Below are positions 35,560-49,221 of a stretch of DNA of 64,000 nucleotides, piece by piece. Where the stretch lies: the NCBI GenBank assembly GCA_037893225.1, contig JAZGUH010000445.1, positions 620,001 to 684,000 of the forward strand, written 5' to 3'. The position numbers were made by a program, and so were the translations under genes. The number at the start of each line of letters is the position of its first letter. The first letter of the stretch is position 1. Under the pieces are notes generated by a model. The model was not told the DNA's origin and searched no databases. It saw only the letters and a program-made list of their open reading frames with translations. This DNA comes from Hippasteria phrygiana (lineage: Eukaryota; Echinodermata; Asteroidea; Valvatida; Goniasteridae).

Positions 35560-38500
35560 ATGAAATATCAGCCAAATTCAGTTATTTCGACATGTATGGA
35601 TAGCTTAGATCTGGCGCTACATGTTGCAATTATCGACGGCTTCTTAGAGTTAACACTTGTGGAGAAAATTCAAACCTCGCAATGTTTATTTTCTTTCCGG
35701 CCAACATCTGTGTGCATATTACCTTCTATTTATTGCTCCATGCCTGTCAAATTCCCTGGGGTATGACTTGCTTTACTCATTGATAATTGCATGAAATATC
35801 AGCCAAATTCAGTAATTCCGACATGTATGGATAGCTTAGATCTGGCGCTACATGTTGCAATTATCGACGGCTTCTTAGAGTTAACACTTGTGGAGAAAAT
35901 TCAAACCTCGCAATGTTTATTTTCTTCCCGGCCACCATCTGTGTGCAGATTACCTTTTATTTATTGCTCCATGCCTGTCAAATTCCCTGGGGTATGGACT
36001 TGCTTTACTCATTCATAATTGCATGAAATATCAACCAAATTCAGTAATTTTGACATGTATGGATAGCTTAGATCTGGCGCTACATGTTGCAATTATCGGC
36101 GGCTTCTTAGAGTTAAAACTTGTGGAGAAAATTCAAACCTCGCAATGTTTATTTTCTTTCCGGCCAACATCTGTGTGCATATTACCTTCTATGTATTGCT
36201 CCATGCCTGTCAAATTCCCTGGGGTATGACTTGCTTTACTCATTGATAATTGCATGAAATATCAACCAAATTCAGTAATTTTGACATGTATGGATAGCTT
36301 AGATCTGGCGCTACATGTTGCAATTATCGACGGCTTCTTAGAGTTAAAACGTGTGGAGAAAATTCAAACCTCGCAATGTTTATTTTCTTTCCGGCCAACA
36401 TCTGTGTACATATTACCTTCTATTTATTGCTCCATGCCTGTCAAATTCCCTAGGGTATGACTTGCTTTACTCATTCATAATTGCATGAATTATCAACCAA
36501 ATTCACTAATTTTGACATGTATGGATAGCTTAGATCTGGCGCTACATGTTGCAATTATCGGCAGCTTCTTAGAGTTAAAACTTGTGGAGAAAATTCAAAC
36601 CTCGCAATGTTTATTTTCTTTCCGGCCAACATCTGTGTACATGTTACCGTCTATTTATTGCTCCATGCCTGTCAAATTCCCTGGGGTATGGACTTGCTTT
36701 ACTCATTCATAATTGCATGAAATATCAACCAAATTCAGTAATTTTGACATGTATGGATAGCTTAGATCTGGCGCTACATGTTGCAATTATCGGCGGCTTC
36801 TTAGAGTTAACACTTGTGGAGAAAATTCAAACCTCGCAATGTTTATTTTCTTCCCGGCCACCATCTGTGTGCAGATTACCTTTTATTTATTGCTCCATGC
36901 CTGTCAAATTCCCTGGGGTATGGACTTGCTTTACTCATTCATAATTGCATGAAATATCAACCAAATTCAGTAATTTTGACATGTATGGATAGCTTAGATC
37001 TGGCGCTACATGTTGCAATTATCGGCGGCTTCTTAGAGTTAAAACTTGTGGAGAAAATTCAAACCTCGCAATGTTTATTTTCTTTCCGGCCAACATCTGT
37101 GTGCATATTACCTTCTATTTATTGCTCCATGCCTGTCAAATTCCCTGGGGTATGACTTGCTTTACTCATTGATAATTGCATGAAATATCAGCCAAATTCA
37201 GTAATTTCGACATGTATGGATAGCTTAGATCTGGCGCTACATGTTGCAATTATCGACGGCTTCTTAGAGTTAACACTTGTGGAGAAAATTCAAACCTCGC
37301 AATGTTTATTTTCTTCCCGGCCACCATCTGTGTGCAGATTACCTTTTATTTATTGCTCCATGCCTGTCAAATTCCCTGGGGTATGGACTTGCTTTACTCA
37401 TTCATAATTGCATGAAATATCAACCAAATTCAGTAATTTTGACATGTATGGATAGCTTAGATCTGGCGCTACATGTTGCAATTATCGGCGGCTTCTTAGA
37501 GTTAAAACTTGTGGAGAAAATTCAAACCTCGCAATGTTTATTTTCTTTCCGGCCAACATCTGTGTGCATATTACCTTCTATTTATTGCTCCATGCCTGTC
37601 AAATTCCCTGGGGTATGACTTGCTTTACTCATTCATAATTGCATGAAATATCAACCAAATTCAGTAATTTTGACATGTATGGATAGCTTAGATCTGGCGC
37701 TACATGTTGCAATTATCGGCGGCTTCTTAGAGTTAACACTTGTGGAGAAAATTCAAACCTCGCAATGTTTATTTTCTTCCCGGCCACCATCTGTGTGCAG
37801 ATTACCTTTTATTTATTGCTCCATGCCTGTCAAATTCCCTGGGGTATGGACTTGCTTTACTCATTCATAATTGCATGAAATATCAACCAAATTCAGTAAT
37901 TTTGACATGTATGGATAGCTTAGATCTGGCGCTACATGTTGCAATTATCGGCGGCTTCTGAGAGTTAAAACTTGTGGAGAAAATTCAAACCTCGCAATGT
38001 TTATTTTCTTTCCGGCCAACATCTGTGTGCATATTACCTTCTATTTATTGCTCCATGCCTGTCAAATTCCCTGGGGTATGACTTGCTTTACTCATTCATA
38101 ATTGCATAAAATATCAACCAAATTCAGTAATTTTGACATGTATGGATAGCTTAGATCTGGCGCTACATGTTGCAATTATCGGCGGCTTCTTAGAGTTAAA
38201 ACTTGTGGAGAAAATTCAAACCTCGCAATGTTTATTTTCTTTCCGGCCAACATCTGTGTACATGTTACCGTCTATTTATTGCTCCATGCCTGTCAAATTC
38301 CCTGGGGTATGGACTTGCTTTACTCATTCATAATTGCATGAAATATCAACCAAATTCAGTAATTTTGACATGTATGGATAGCTTAGATCTGGCGCTACAT
38401 GTTGCAATTATCGGCGGCTTCTTAGAGTTAACACTTGTGGAGAAAATTCAAACCTCGCAATGTTTATTTTCTTCCCGGCCACCATCTGTGTGCAGATTAC

Positions 38501-39958
38501 CTTTTATTTATTGCTCCATGCCTGTCAAATTCCCTGGGGTATGGACTTGCTTTACTCATTCATAATTGCATGAAATATCAACCAAATTCAGTAATTTTGA
38601 CATGTATGGATAGCTTAGATCTGGCGCTACATGTTGCAATTATCGGCGGCTTCTTAGAGTTAAAACTTGTGGAGAAAATTCAAACCTCGCAATGTTTATT
38701 TTCTTTCCGGCCAACATCTGTGTGCATATTACCTTCTATTTATTGCTCCATGCCTGTCAAATTCCCTGGGGTATGACTTGCTTTACTCATTCATAATTGC
38801 ATGAAATATCAACCAAATTCAGTAATTTTGACATGTATGGATAGCTTAGATCTGGCGCTACATGTTGCAATTATCGGCGGCTTCTTAGAGTTAAAACTTG
38901 TGGAAAAAATTCAAACCTCGCAATGTTTATTTTCTTCCCGGCCACCATCTGTGTGCAGATTACCTTTTATTTATTGCTCCATGCCTGTCAAATTCCCTGG
39001 GGTATGGACTTGCTTTACTCATTCATAATTGCATGAAATATCAACCAAATTCAGTAATTTTGACATGTATGGATAGCTTAGATCTGGCGCTACATGTTGC
39101 AATTATCGACGGCTTCTTAGAGTTAAAACGTGTGGAGAAAATTCAAACCTCGCAATGTTTATTTTCTTTCCGGCCAACATCTGTGTACATATTACCTTCT
39201 ATTTATTGCTCCATGCCTGTCAAATTCCCTAGGGTATGACTTGCTTTACTCATTCATAATTGCATGAATTATCAACCAAATTCACTAATTTTGACATGTA
39301 TGGATAGCTTAGATCTGGCGCTACATGTTGCAATTATCGGCAGCTTCTTAGAGTTAAAACTTGTGGAGAAAATTCAAACCTCGCAATGTTTATTTTCTTT
39401 CCGGCCAACATCTGTGTACATGTTACCGTCTATTTATTGCTCCATGCCTGTCAAATTCCCTGGGGTATGGACTTGCTTTACTCATTCATAATTGCATGAA
39501 ATATCAACCAAATTCAGTAATTTTGACATGTATGGATAGCTTAGATCTGGCGCTACATGTTGCAATTATCGGCGGCTTCTTAGAGTTAACACTTGTGGAG
39601 AAAATTCAAACCTCGCAATGTTTATTTTCTTCCCGGCCACCATCTGTGTGCAGATTACCTTTTATTTATTGCTCCATGCCTGTCAAATTCCCTGGGGTAT
39701 GGACTTGCTTTACTCATTCATAATTGCATGAAATATCAACCAAATTCAGTAATTTTGACATGTATGGATAGCTTAGATCTGGCGCTACATGTTGCAATTA
39801 TCGGCGGCTTCTTAGAGTTAAAACTTGTGGAGAAAATTCAAACCTCGCAATGTTTATTTTCTTTCCGGCCAACATCTGTGTGCATATTACCTTCTATTTA
39901 TTGCTCCATGCCTGTCAAATTCCCTGGGGTATGACTTGCTTTACTCATTCATAATTGC
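35560..39958 (+). repeat. 19-monomer segment (4399 bp), copy 2 of a displaced duplication
   Basis: The monomer order and unit lengths match 29078-33476. The second unit (35791) has CAGTAATTCCGAC where copy 1 has CAGTTATTTCGAC. The h0 unit lies at 38106. Confidence 0.9.
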
Positions 39959-41347
39959 ATGAAATATCAACCAAATTCAGTAATTTTGACATGTATGGAT
40001 AGCTTAGATCTGGCGCTACATGTTGCAATTATCGGCGGCTTCTTAGAGTTAAAACTTGTGGAGAAAATTCAAACCTCGCAATGTTTATTTTCTTTCCGGC
40101 CAACATCTGTGTGCATATTACCTTCTATTTATTGCTCCATGCCTGTCAAATTCCCTGGGGTATGACTTGCTTTACTCATTCATAATTGCATGAAATATCA
40201 ACCAAATTCAGTAATTTTGACATGTATGGATAGCTTAGATCTGGCGCTACATGTTGCAATTATCGGCGGCTTCTTAGAGTTAAAACTTGTGGAAAAAATT
40301 CAAACCTCGCAATGTTTATTTTCTTCCCGGCCACCATCTGTGTGCAGATTACCTTTTATTTATTGCTCCATGCCTGTCAAATTCCCTGGGGTATGGACTT
40401 GCTTTACTCATTCATAATTGCATGAAATATCAACCAAATTCAGTAATTTTGACATGTATGGATAGCTTAGATCTGGCGCTACATGTTGCAATTATCGACG
40501 GCTTCTTAGAGTTAAAACGTGTGGAGAAAATTCAAACCTCGCAATGTTTATTTTCTTTCCGGCCAACATCTGTGTACATATTACCTTCTATTTATTGCTC
40601 CATGCCTGTCAAATTCCCTAGGGTATGACTTGCTTTACTCATTCATAATTGCATGAATTATCAACCAAATTCACTAATTTTGACATGTATGGATAGCTTA
40701 GATCTGGCGCTACATGTTGCAATTATCGGCAGCTTCTTAGAGTTAAAACTTGTGGAGAAAATTCAAACCTCGCAATGTTTATTTTCTTTCCGGCCAACAT
40801 CTGTGTACATGTTACCGTCTATTTATTGCTCCATGCCTGTCAAATTCCCTGGGGTATGGACTTGCTTTACTCATTCATAATTGCATGAAATATCAACCAA
40901 ATTCAGTAATTTTGACATGTATGGATAGCTTAGATCTGGCGCTACATGTTGCAATTATCGGCGGCTTCTTAGAGTTAACACTTGTGGAGAAAATTCAAAC
41001 CTCGCAATGTTTATTTTCTTCCCGGCCACCATCTGTGTGCAGATTACCTTTTATTTATTGCTCCATGCCTGTCAAATTCCCTGGGGTATGGACTTGCTTT
41101 ACTCATTCATAATTGCATGAAATATCAACCAAATTCAGTAATTTTGACATGTATGGATAGCTTAGATCTGGCGCTACATGTTGCAATTATCGGCGGCTTC
41201 TTAGAGTTAAAACTTGTGGAGAAAATGCAAACCTCGCAATGTTTATTTTCTTTCCGGCCAACATCTGTGTGCATATTACCTTCTATTTATTGCTCCATGC
41301 CTGTCAAATTCCCTGGGGTATGACTTGCTTTACTCATTGATAATTGC
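38570..41347 (+). repeat. Tandem pair of a 6-monomer HOR (c-k-f-a-b-c, 1389 bp)
   Basis: The six units at 38570-39958 are repeated at 39959-41347. The final c of copy 2 (41117) has GAAAATGC instead of GAAAATTC. The first copy overlaps the right end of the 19-mer duplication, so repeats are nested. Confidence 0.9.
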
Positions 41348-43431
41348 ATGAAATATCAGCCAAATTCAGTAATTTCGACATGTATGGATAGCTTAGATCT
41401 GGCGCTACATGTTGCAATTATCGACGGCTTCTTAGAGTTAACACTTGTGGAGAAAATTCAAACCTCGCAATGTTTATTTTCTTCCCGGCCACCATCTGTG
41501 TGCAGATTACCTTTTATTTATTGCTCCATGCCTGTCAAATTCCCTGGGGTATGGACTTGCTTTACTCATTCATAATTGCATGAAATATCAACCAAATTCA
41601 GTAATTTTGACATGTATGGATAGCTTAGATCTGGCGCTACATGTTGCAATTATCGGCGGCTTCTTAGAGTTAAAACTTGTGGAGAAAATTCAAACCTCGC
41701 AATGTTTATTTTCTTTCCGGCCAACATCTGTGTGCATATTACCTTCTATTTATTGCTCCATGCCTGTCAAATTCCCTGGGGTATGACTTGCTTTACTCAT
41801 TCATAATTGCATGAAATATCAACCAAATTCAGTAATTTTGACATGTATGGATAGCTTAGATCTGGCGCTACATGTTGCAATTATCGGCGGCTTCTTAGAG
41901 TTAAAACTTGTGGAGAAAATTCAAACCTCGCAATGTTTATTTTCTTTCCGGCCAACATCTGTGTGCATATTACCTTCTATGTATTGCTCCATGCCTGTCA
42001 AATTCCCTGGGGTATGACTTGCTTTACTCATTGATAATTGCATGAAATATCAACCAAATTCAGTAATTTTGACATGTATGGATAGCTTAGATCTGGCGCT
42101 ACATGTTGCAATTATCGGCAGCTTCTTAGAGTTAAAACTTGTGGAGAAAATTCAAACCTCGCAATGTTTATTTTCTTTCCGGCCAACATCTGTGTACATG
42201 TTACCGTCTATTTATTGCTCCATGCCTGTCAAATTCCCTGGGGTATGGACTTGCTTTACTCATTCATAATTGCATGAAATATCAACCAAATTCAGTAATT
42301 TTGACATGTATGGATAGCTTAGATCTGGCGCTACATGTTGCAATTATCGGCGGCTTCTTAGAGTTAACACTTGTGGAGAAAATTCAAACCTCGCAATGTT
42401 TATTTTCTTCCCGGCCACCATCTGTGTGCAGATTACCTTTTATTTATTGCTCCATGCCTGTCAAATTCCCTGGGGTATGGACTTGCTTTACTCATTCATA
42501 ATTGCATGAAATATCAACCAAATTCAGTAATTTTGACATGTATGGATAGCTTAGATCTGGCGCTACATGTTGCAATTATCGGCGGCTTCTTAGAGTTAAA
42601 ACTTGTGGAGAAAATTCAAACCTCGCAATGTTTATTTTCTTTCCGGCCAACATCTGTGTGCATATTACCTTCTATTTATTGCTCCATGCCTGTCAAATTC
42701 CCTGGGGTATGACTTGCTTTACTCATTCATAATTGCATGAAATATCAACCAAATTCAGTAATTTTGACATGTATGGATAGCTTAGATCTGGCGCTACATG
42801 TTGCAATTATCGGCGGCTTCTTAGAGTTAAAACTTGTGGAGAAAATTCAAACCTCGCAATGTTTATTTTCTTCCCGGCCACCATCTGTGTGCAGATTACC
42901 TTTTATTTATTGCTCCATGCCTGTCAAATTCCCTGGGGTATGGACTTGCTTTACTCATTCATAATTGCATGAAATATCAACCAAATTCAGTAATTTTGAC
43001 ATGTATGGATAGCTTAGATCTGGCGCTACATGTTGCAATTATCGGCGGCTTCTTAGAGTTAACACTTGTGGAGAAAATTCAAACCTCGCAATGTTTATTT
43101 TCTTCCCGGCCACCATCTGTGTGCAGATTACCTTTTATTTATTGCTCCATGCCTGTCAAATTCCCTAGGGTATGACTTGCTTTACTCATTCATAATTGCA
43201 TGAATTATCAACCAAATTCACTAATTTTGACATGTATGGATAGCTTAGATCTGGCGCTACATGTTGCAATTATCGGCAGCTTCTTAGAGTTAAAACTTGT
43301 GGAGAAAATTCAAACCTCGCAATGTTTATTTTCTTTCCGGCCAACATCTGTGTACATGTTACCGTCTATTTATTGCTCCATGCCTGTCAAATTCCCTGGG
43401 GTATGGACTTGCTTTACTCATTCATAATTGC
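40653..43431 (+). repeat. 12-monomer segment (2779 bp), copy 1 of a displaced duplication
   Basis: The order is a-b-c-d-c-e-f/a-b-c-b2-b/f-a. The same order and unit lengths recur at 46443-49221, offset 5790 (25 monomers). Unit b/f (42969) is a b with the P half that ends in CCCTAGGG and no extra G, as in f. Confidence 0.9.
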
Positions 43432-46400
43432 ATGAAATATCAACCAAATTCAGTAATTTTGACATGTATGGATAGCTTAGATCTGGCGCTACATGTTGCA
43501 ATTATCGGCGGCTTCTTAGAGTTAACACTTGTGGAGAAAATTCAAACCTCGCAATGTTTATTTTCTTCCCGGCCACCATCTGTGTGCAGATTACCTTTTA
43601 TTTATTGCTCCATGCCTGTCAAATTCCCTGGGGTATGGACTTGCTTTACTCATTCATAATTGCATGAAATATCAACCAAATTCAGTAATTTTGACATGTA
43701 TGGATAGCTTAGATCTGGCGCTACATGTTGCAATTATCGGCGGCTTCTTAGAGTTAAAACTTGTGGAGAAAATTCAAACCTAGCAATGTTTATTTTCTTT
43801 CCGGCCAACATCTGTGTGCATATTACCTTCTATTTATTGCTCCATGCCTGTCAAATTCCCTGGGGTATGACTTGCTTTACTCATTGATAATTGCATGAAA
43901 TATCAGCCAAATTCAGTAATTTTGACATGTATGGATAGCTTAGATCTGGCGCTACATGTTGCAATTATCGGCGGCTTCTTAGAGTTAAAACTTGTGGAAA
44001 AAATTCAAACCTCGCAATGTTTATTTTCTTCCCGGCCACCATCTGTGTGCAGATTACCTTTTATTTATTGCTCCATGCCTGTCAAATTCCCTGGGGTATG
44101 GACTTGCTTTACTCATTCATAATTGCATGAAATATCAACCAAATTCAGTAATTTTGACATGTATGGATAGCTTAGATCTGGCGCTACATGTTGCAATTAT
44201 CGACGGCTTCTTAGAGTTAAAACGTGTGGAGAAAATTCAAACCTCGCAATGTTTATTTTCTTTCCGGCCAACATCTGTGTACATATTACCTTCTATTTAT
44301 TGCTCCATGCCTGTCAAATTCCCTAGGGTATGACTTGCTTTACTCATTCATAATTGCATGAATTATCAACCAAATTCACTAATTTTGACATGTATGGATA
44401 GCTTAGATCTGGCGCTACATGTTGCAATTATCGGCAGCTTCTTAGAGTTAAAACTTGTGGAGAAAATTCAAACCTCGCAATGTTTATTTTCTTTCCGGCC
44501 AACATCTGTGTACATGTTACCGTCTATTTATTGCTCCATGCCTGTCAAATTCCCTGGGGTATGGACTTGCTTTACTCATTCATAATTGCATGAAATATCA
44601 ACCAAATTCAGTAATTTTGACATGTATGGATAGCTTAGATCTGGCGCTACATGTTGCAATTATCGGCGGCTTCTTAGAGTTAACACTTGTGGAGAAAATT
44701 CAAACCTCGCAATGTTTATTTTCTTCCCGGCCACCATCTGTGTGCAGATTACCTTTTATTTATTGCTCCATGCCTGTCAAATTCCCTGGGGTATGGACTT
44801 GCTTTACTCATTCATAATTGCATGAAATATCAACCAAATTCAGTAATTTTGACATGTATGGATAGCTTAGATCTGGCGCTACATGTTGCAATTATCGGCG
44901 GCTTCTTAGAGTTAAAACTTGTGGAGAAAATTCAAACCTCGCAATGTTTATTTTCTTTCCGGCCAACATCTGTGTGCATATTACCTTCTATTTATTGCTC
45001 CATGCCTGTCAAATTCCCTGGGGTATGGACTTGCTTTACTCATTCATAATTGCATGAAATATCAACCAAATTCAGTAATTTTGACATGTATGGATAGCTT
45101 AGATCTGGCGCTACATGTTGCAATTATCGGCGGCTTCTTAGAGTTAAAACTTGTGGAGAAAATTCAAACCTCGCAATGTTTATTTTCTTTCCGGCCAACA
45201 TCTGTGTGCATATTACCTTCTATTTATTGCTCCATGCCTGTCAAATTCCCTGGGGTATGACTTGCTTTACTCATTCATAATTGCATGAAATATCAACCAA
45301 ATTCAGTAATTTTGACATGTATGGATAGCTTAGATCTGGCGCTACATGTTGCAATTATCGGCGGCTTCTTAGAGTTAAAACTTGTGGAGAAAATTCAAAC
45401 CTCGCAATGTTTATTTTCTTTCCGGCCAACATCTGTGTGCATATTACCTTCTATGTATTGCTCCATGCCTGTCAAATTCCCTGGGGTATGACTTGCTTTA
45501 CTCATTGATAATTGCATGAAATATCAACCAAATTCAGTAATTTTGACATGTATGGATAGCTTAGATCTGGCGCTACATGTTGCAATTATCGGCAGCTTCT
45601 TAGAGTTAAAACTTGTGGAGAAAATTCAAACCTCGCAATGTTTATTTTCTTTCCGGCCAACATCTGTGTACATGTTACCGTCTATTTATTGCTCCATGCC
45701 TGTCAAATTCCCTGGGGTATGGACTTGCTTTACTCATTCATAATTGCATGAAATATCAACCAAATTCAGTAATTTTGACATGTATGGATAGCTTAGATCT
45801 GGCGCTACATGTTGCAATTATCGGCGGCTTCTTAGAGTTAACACTTGTGGAGAAAATTCAAACCTCGCAATGTTTATTTTCTTCCCGGCCACCATCTGTG
45901 TGCAGATTACCTTTTATTTATTGCTCCATGCCTGTCAAATTCCCTGGGGTATGGACTTGCTTTACTCATTCATAATTGCATGAAATATCAACCAAATTCA
46001 GTAATTTTGACATGTATGGATAGCTTAGATCTGGCGCTACATGTTGCAATTATCGGCGGCTTCTTAGAGTTAAAACTTGTGGAGAAAATTCAAACCTCGC
46101 AATGTTTATTTTCTTTCCGGCCAACATCTGTGTGCAGATTACCTTTTATTTATTGCTCCATGCCTGTCAAATTCCCTGGGGTATGGACTTGCTTTACTCA
46201 TTCATAATTGCATGAAATATCAACCAAATTCAGTAATTTTGACATGTATGGATAGCTTAGATCTGGCGCTACATGTTGCAATTATCGGCGGCTTCTTAGA
46301 GTTAACACTTGTGGAGAAAATTCAAACCTCGCAATGTTTATTTTCTTCCCGGCCACCATCTGTGTGCAGATTACCTTTTATTTATTGCTCCATGCCTGTC

Positions 46401-46442
46401 AAATTCCCTAGGGTATGACTTGCTTTACTCATTCATAATTGC
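43432..46442 (+). repeat. Irregular stretch between the 12-mer copies, rich in mosaic units
   Basis: Starts are 43432 b, 43664 c with CCTAGCAATG, 43895 k with G12, 44127 f, 44358 a, 44590 b, 44822 Q half with extra G, 45054 c, 45285 e, 45516 f/a chimera, 45748 b, 45980 Q/P mosaic and 46212 b/f. The 45980 unit has T137 and A145 of Q, then G158 and T167 of P with the extra G, placing an exchange endpoint within about 13 bp. Confidence 0.87.
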
Positions 46443-49221
46443 ATGAATTATCAACCAAATTCACTAATTTTGACATGTATGGATAGCTTAGATCTGGCGC
46501 TACATGTTGCAATTATCGGCAGCTTCTTAGAGTTAAAACTTGTGGAGAAAATTCAAACCTCGCAATGTTTATTTTCTTTCCGGCCAACATCTGTGTACAT
46601 GTTACCGTCTATTTATTGCTCCATGCCTGTCAAATTCCCTGGGGTATGGACTTGCTTTACTCATTCATAATTGCATGAAATATCAACCAAATTCAGTAAT
46701 TTTGACATGTATGGATAGCTTAGATCTGGCGCTACATGTTGCAATTATCGGCGGCTTCTTAGAGTTAACACTTGTGGAGAAAATTCAAACCTCGCAATGT
46801 TTATTTTCTTCCCGGCCACCATCTGTGTGCAGATTACCTTTTATTTATTGCTCCATGCCTGTCAAATTCCCTGGGGTATGGACTTGCTTTACTCATTCAT
46901 AATTGCATGAAATATCAACCAAATTCAGTAATTTTGACATGTATGGATAGCTTAGATCTGGCGCTACATGTTGCAATTATCGGCGGCTTCTTAGAGTTAA
47001 AACTTGTGGAGAAAATTCAAACCTCGCAATGTTTATTTTCTTTCCGGCCAACATCTGTGTGCATATTACCTTCTATTTATTGCTCCATGCCTGTCAAATT
47101 CCCTGGGGTATGACTTGCTTTACTCATTGATAATTGCATGAAATATCAGCCAAATTCAGTAATTTCGACATGTATGGATAGCTTAGATCTGGCGCTACAT
47201 GTTGCAATTATCGACGGCTTCTTAGAGTTAACACTTGTGGAGAAAATTCAAACCTCGCAATGTTTATTTTCTTCCCGGCCACCATCTGTGTGCAGATTAC
47301 CTTTTATTTATTGCTCCATGCCTGTCAAATTCCCTGGGGTATGGACTTGCTTTACTCATTCATAATTGCATGAAATATCAACCAAATTCAGTAATTTTGA
47401 CATGTATGGATAGCTTAGATCTGGCGCTACATGTTGCAATTATCGGCGGCTTCTTAGAGTTAAAACTTGTGGAGAAAATTCAAACCTCGCAATGTTTATT
47501 TTCTTTCCGGCCAACATCTGTGTGCATATTACCTTCTATTTATTGCTCCATGCCTGTCAAATTCCCTGGGGTATGACTTGCTTTACTCATTCATAATTGC
47601 ATGAAATATCAACCAAATTCAGTAATTTTGACATGTATGGATAGCTTAGATCTGGCGCTACATGTTGCAATTATCGGCGGCTTCTTAGAGTTAAAACTTG
47701 TGGAGAAAATTCAAACCTCGCAATGTTTATTTTCTTTCCGGCCAACATCTGTGTGCATATTACCTTCTATGTATTGCTCCATGCCTGTCAAATTCCCTGG
47801 GGTATGACTTGCTTTACTCATTGATAATTGCATGAAATATCAACCAAATTCAGTAATTTTGACATGTATGGATAGCTTAGATCTGGCGCTACATGTTGCA
47901 ATTATCGGCAGCTTCTTAGAGTTAAAACTTGTGGAGAAAATTCAAACCTCGCAATGTTTATTTTCTTTCCGGCCAACATCTGTGTACATGTTACCGTCTA
48001 TTTATTGCTCCATGCCTGTCAAATTCCCTGGGGTATGGACTTGCTTTACTCATTCATAATTGCATGAAATATCAACCAAATTCAGTAATTTTGACATGTA
48101 TGGATAGCTTAGATCTGGCGCTACATGTTGCAATTATCGGCGGCTTCTTAGAGTTAACACTTGTGGAGAAAATTCAAACCTCGCAATGTTTATTTTCTTC
48201 CCGGCCACCATCTGTGTGCAGATTACCTTTTATTTATTGCTCCATGCCTGTCAAATTCCCTGGGGTATGGACTTGCTTTACTCATTCATAATTGCATGAA
48301 ATATCAACCAAATTCAGTAATTTTGACATGTATGGATAGCTTAGATCTGGCGCTACATGTTGCAATTATCGGCGGCTTCTTAGAGTTAAAACTTGTGGAG
48401 AAAATTCAAACCTCGCAATGTTTATTTTCTTTCCGGCCAACATCTGTGTGCATATTACCTTCTATTTATTGCTCCATGCCTGTCAAATTCCCTGGGGTAT
48501 GACTTGCTTTACTCATTCATAATTGCATGAAATATCAACCAAATTCAGTAATTTTGACATGTATGGATAGCTTAGATCTGGCGCTACATGTTGCAATTAT
48601 CGGCGGCTTCTTAGAGTTAAAACTTGTGGAGAAAATTCAAACCTCGCAATGTTTATTTTCTTCCCGGCCACCATCTGTGTGCAGATTACCTTTTATTTAT
48701 TGCTCCATGCCTGTCAAATTCCCTGGGGTATGGACTTGCTTTACTCATTCATAATTGCATGAAATATCAACCAAATTCAGTAATTTTGACATGTATGGAT
48801 AGCTTAGATCTGGCGCTACATGTTGCAATTATCGGCGGCTTCTTAGAGTTAACACTTGTGGAGAAAATTCAAACCTCGCAATGTTTATTTTCTTCCCGGC
48901 CACCATCTGTGTGCAGATTACCTTTTATTTATTGCTCCATGCCTGTCAAATTCCCTAGGGTATGACTTGCTTTACTCATTCATAATTGCATGAATTATCA
49001 ACCAAATTCACTAATTTTGACATGTATGGATAGCTTAGATCTGGCGCTACATGTTGCAATTATCGGCAGCTTCTTAGAGTTAAAACTTGTGGAGAAAATT
49101 CAAACCTCGCAATGTTTATTTTCTTTCCGGCCAACATCTGTGTACATGTTACCGTCTATTTATTGCTCCATGCCTGTCAAATTCCCTGGGGTATGGACTT
49201 GCTTTACTCATTCATAATTGC
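46443..49221 (+). repeat. 12-monomer segment (2779 bp), copy 2 of a displaced duplication
   Basis: The unit order matches 40653-43431. Beyond the last a, this copy continues with c (49222), while copy 1 continues with b (43432). Confidence 0.9.
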
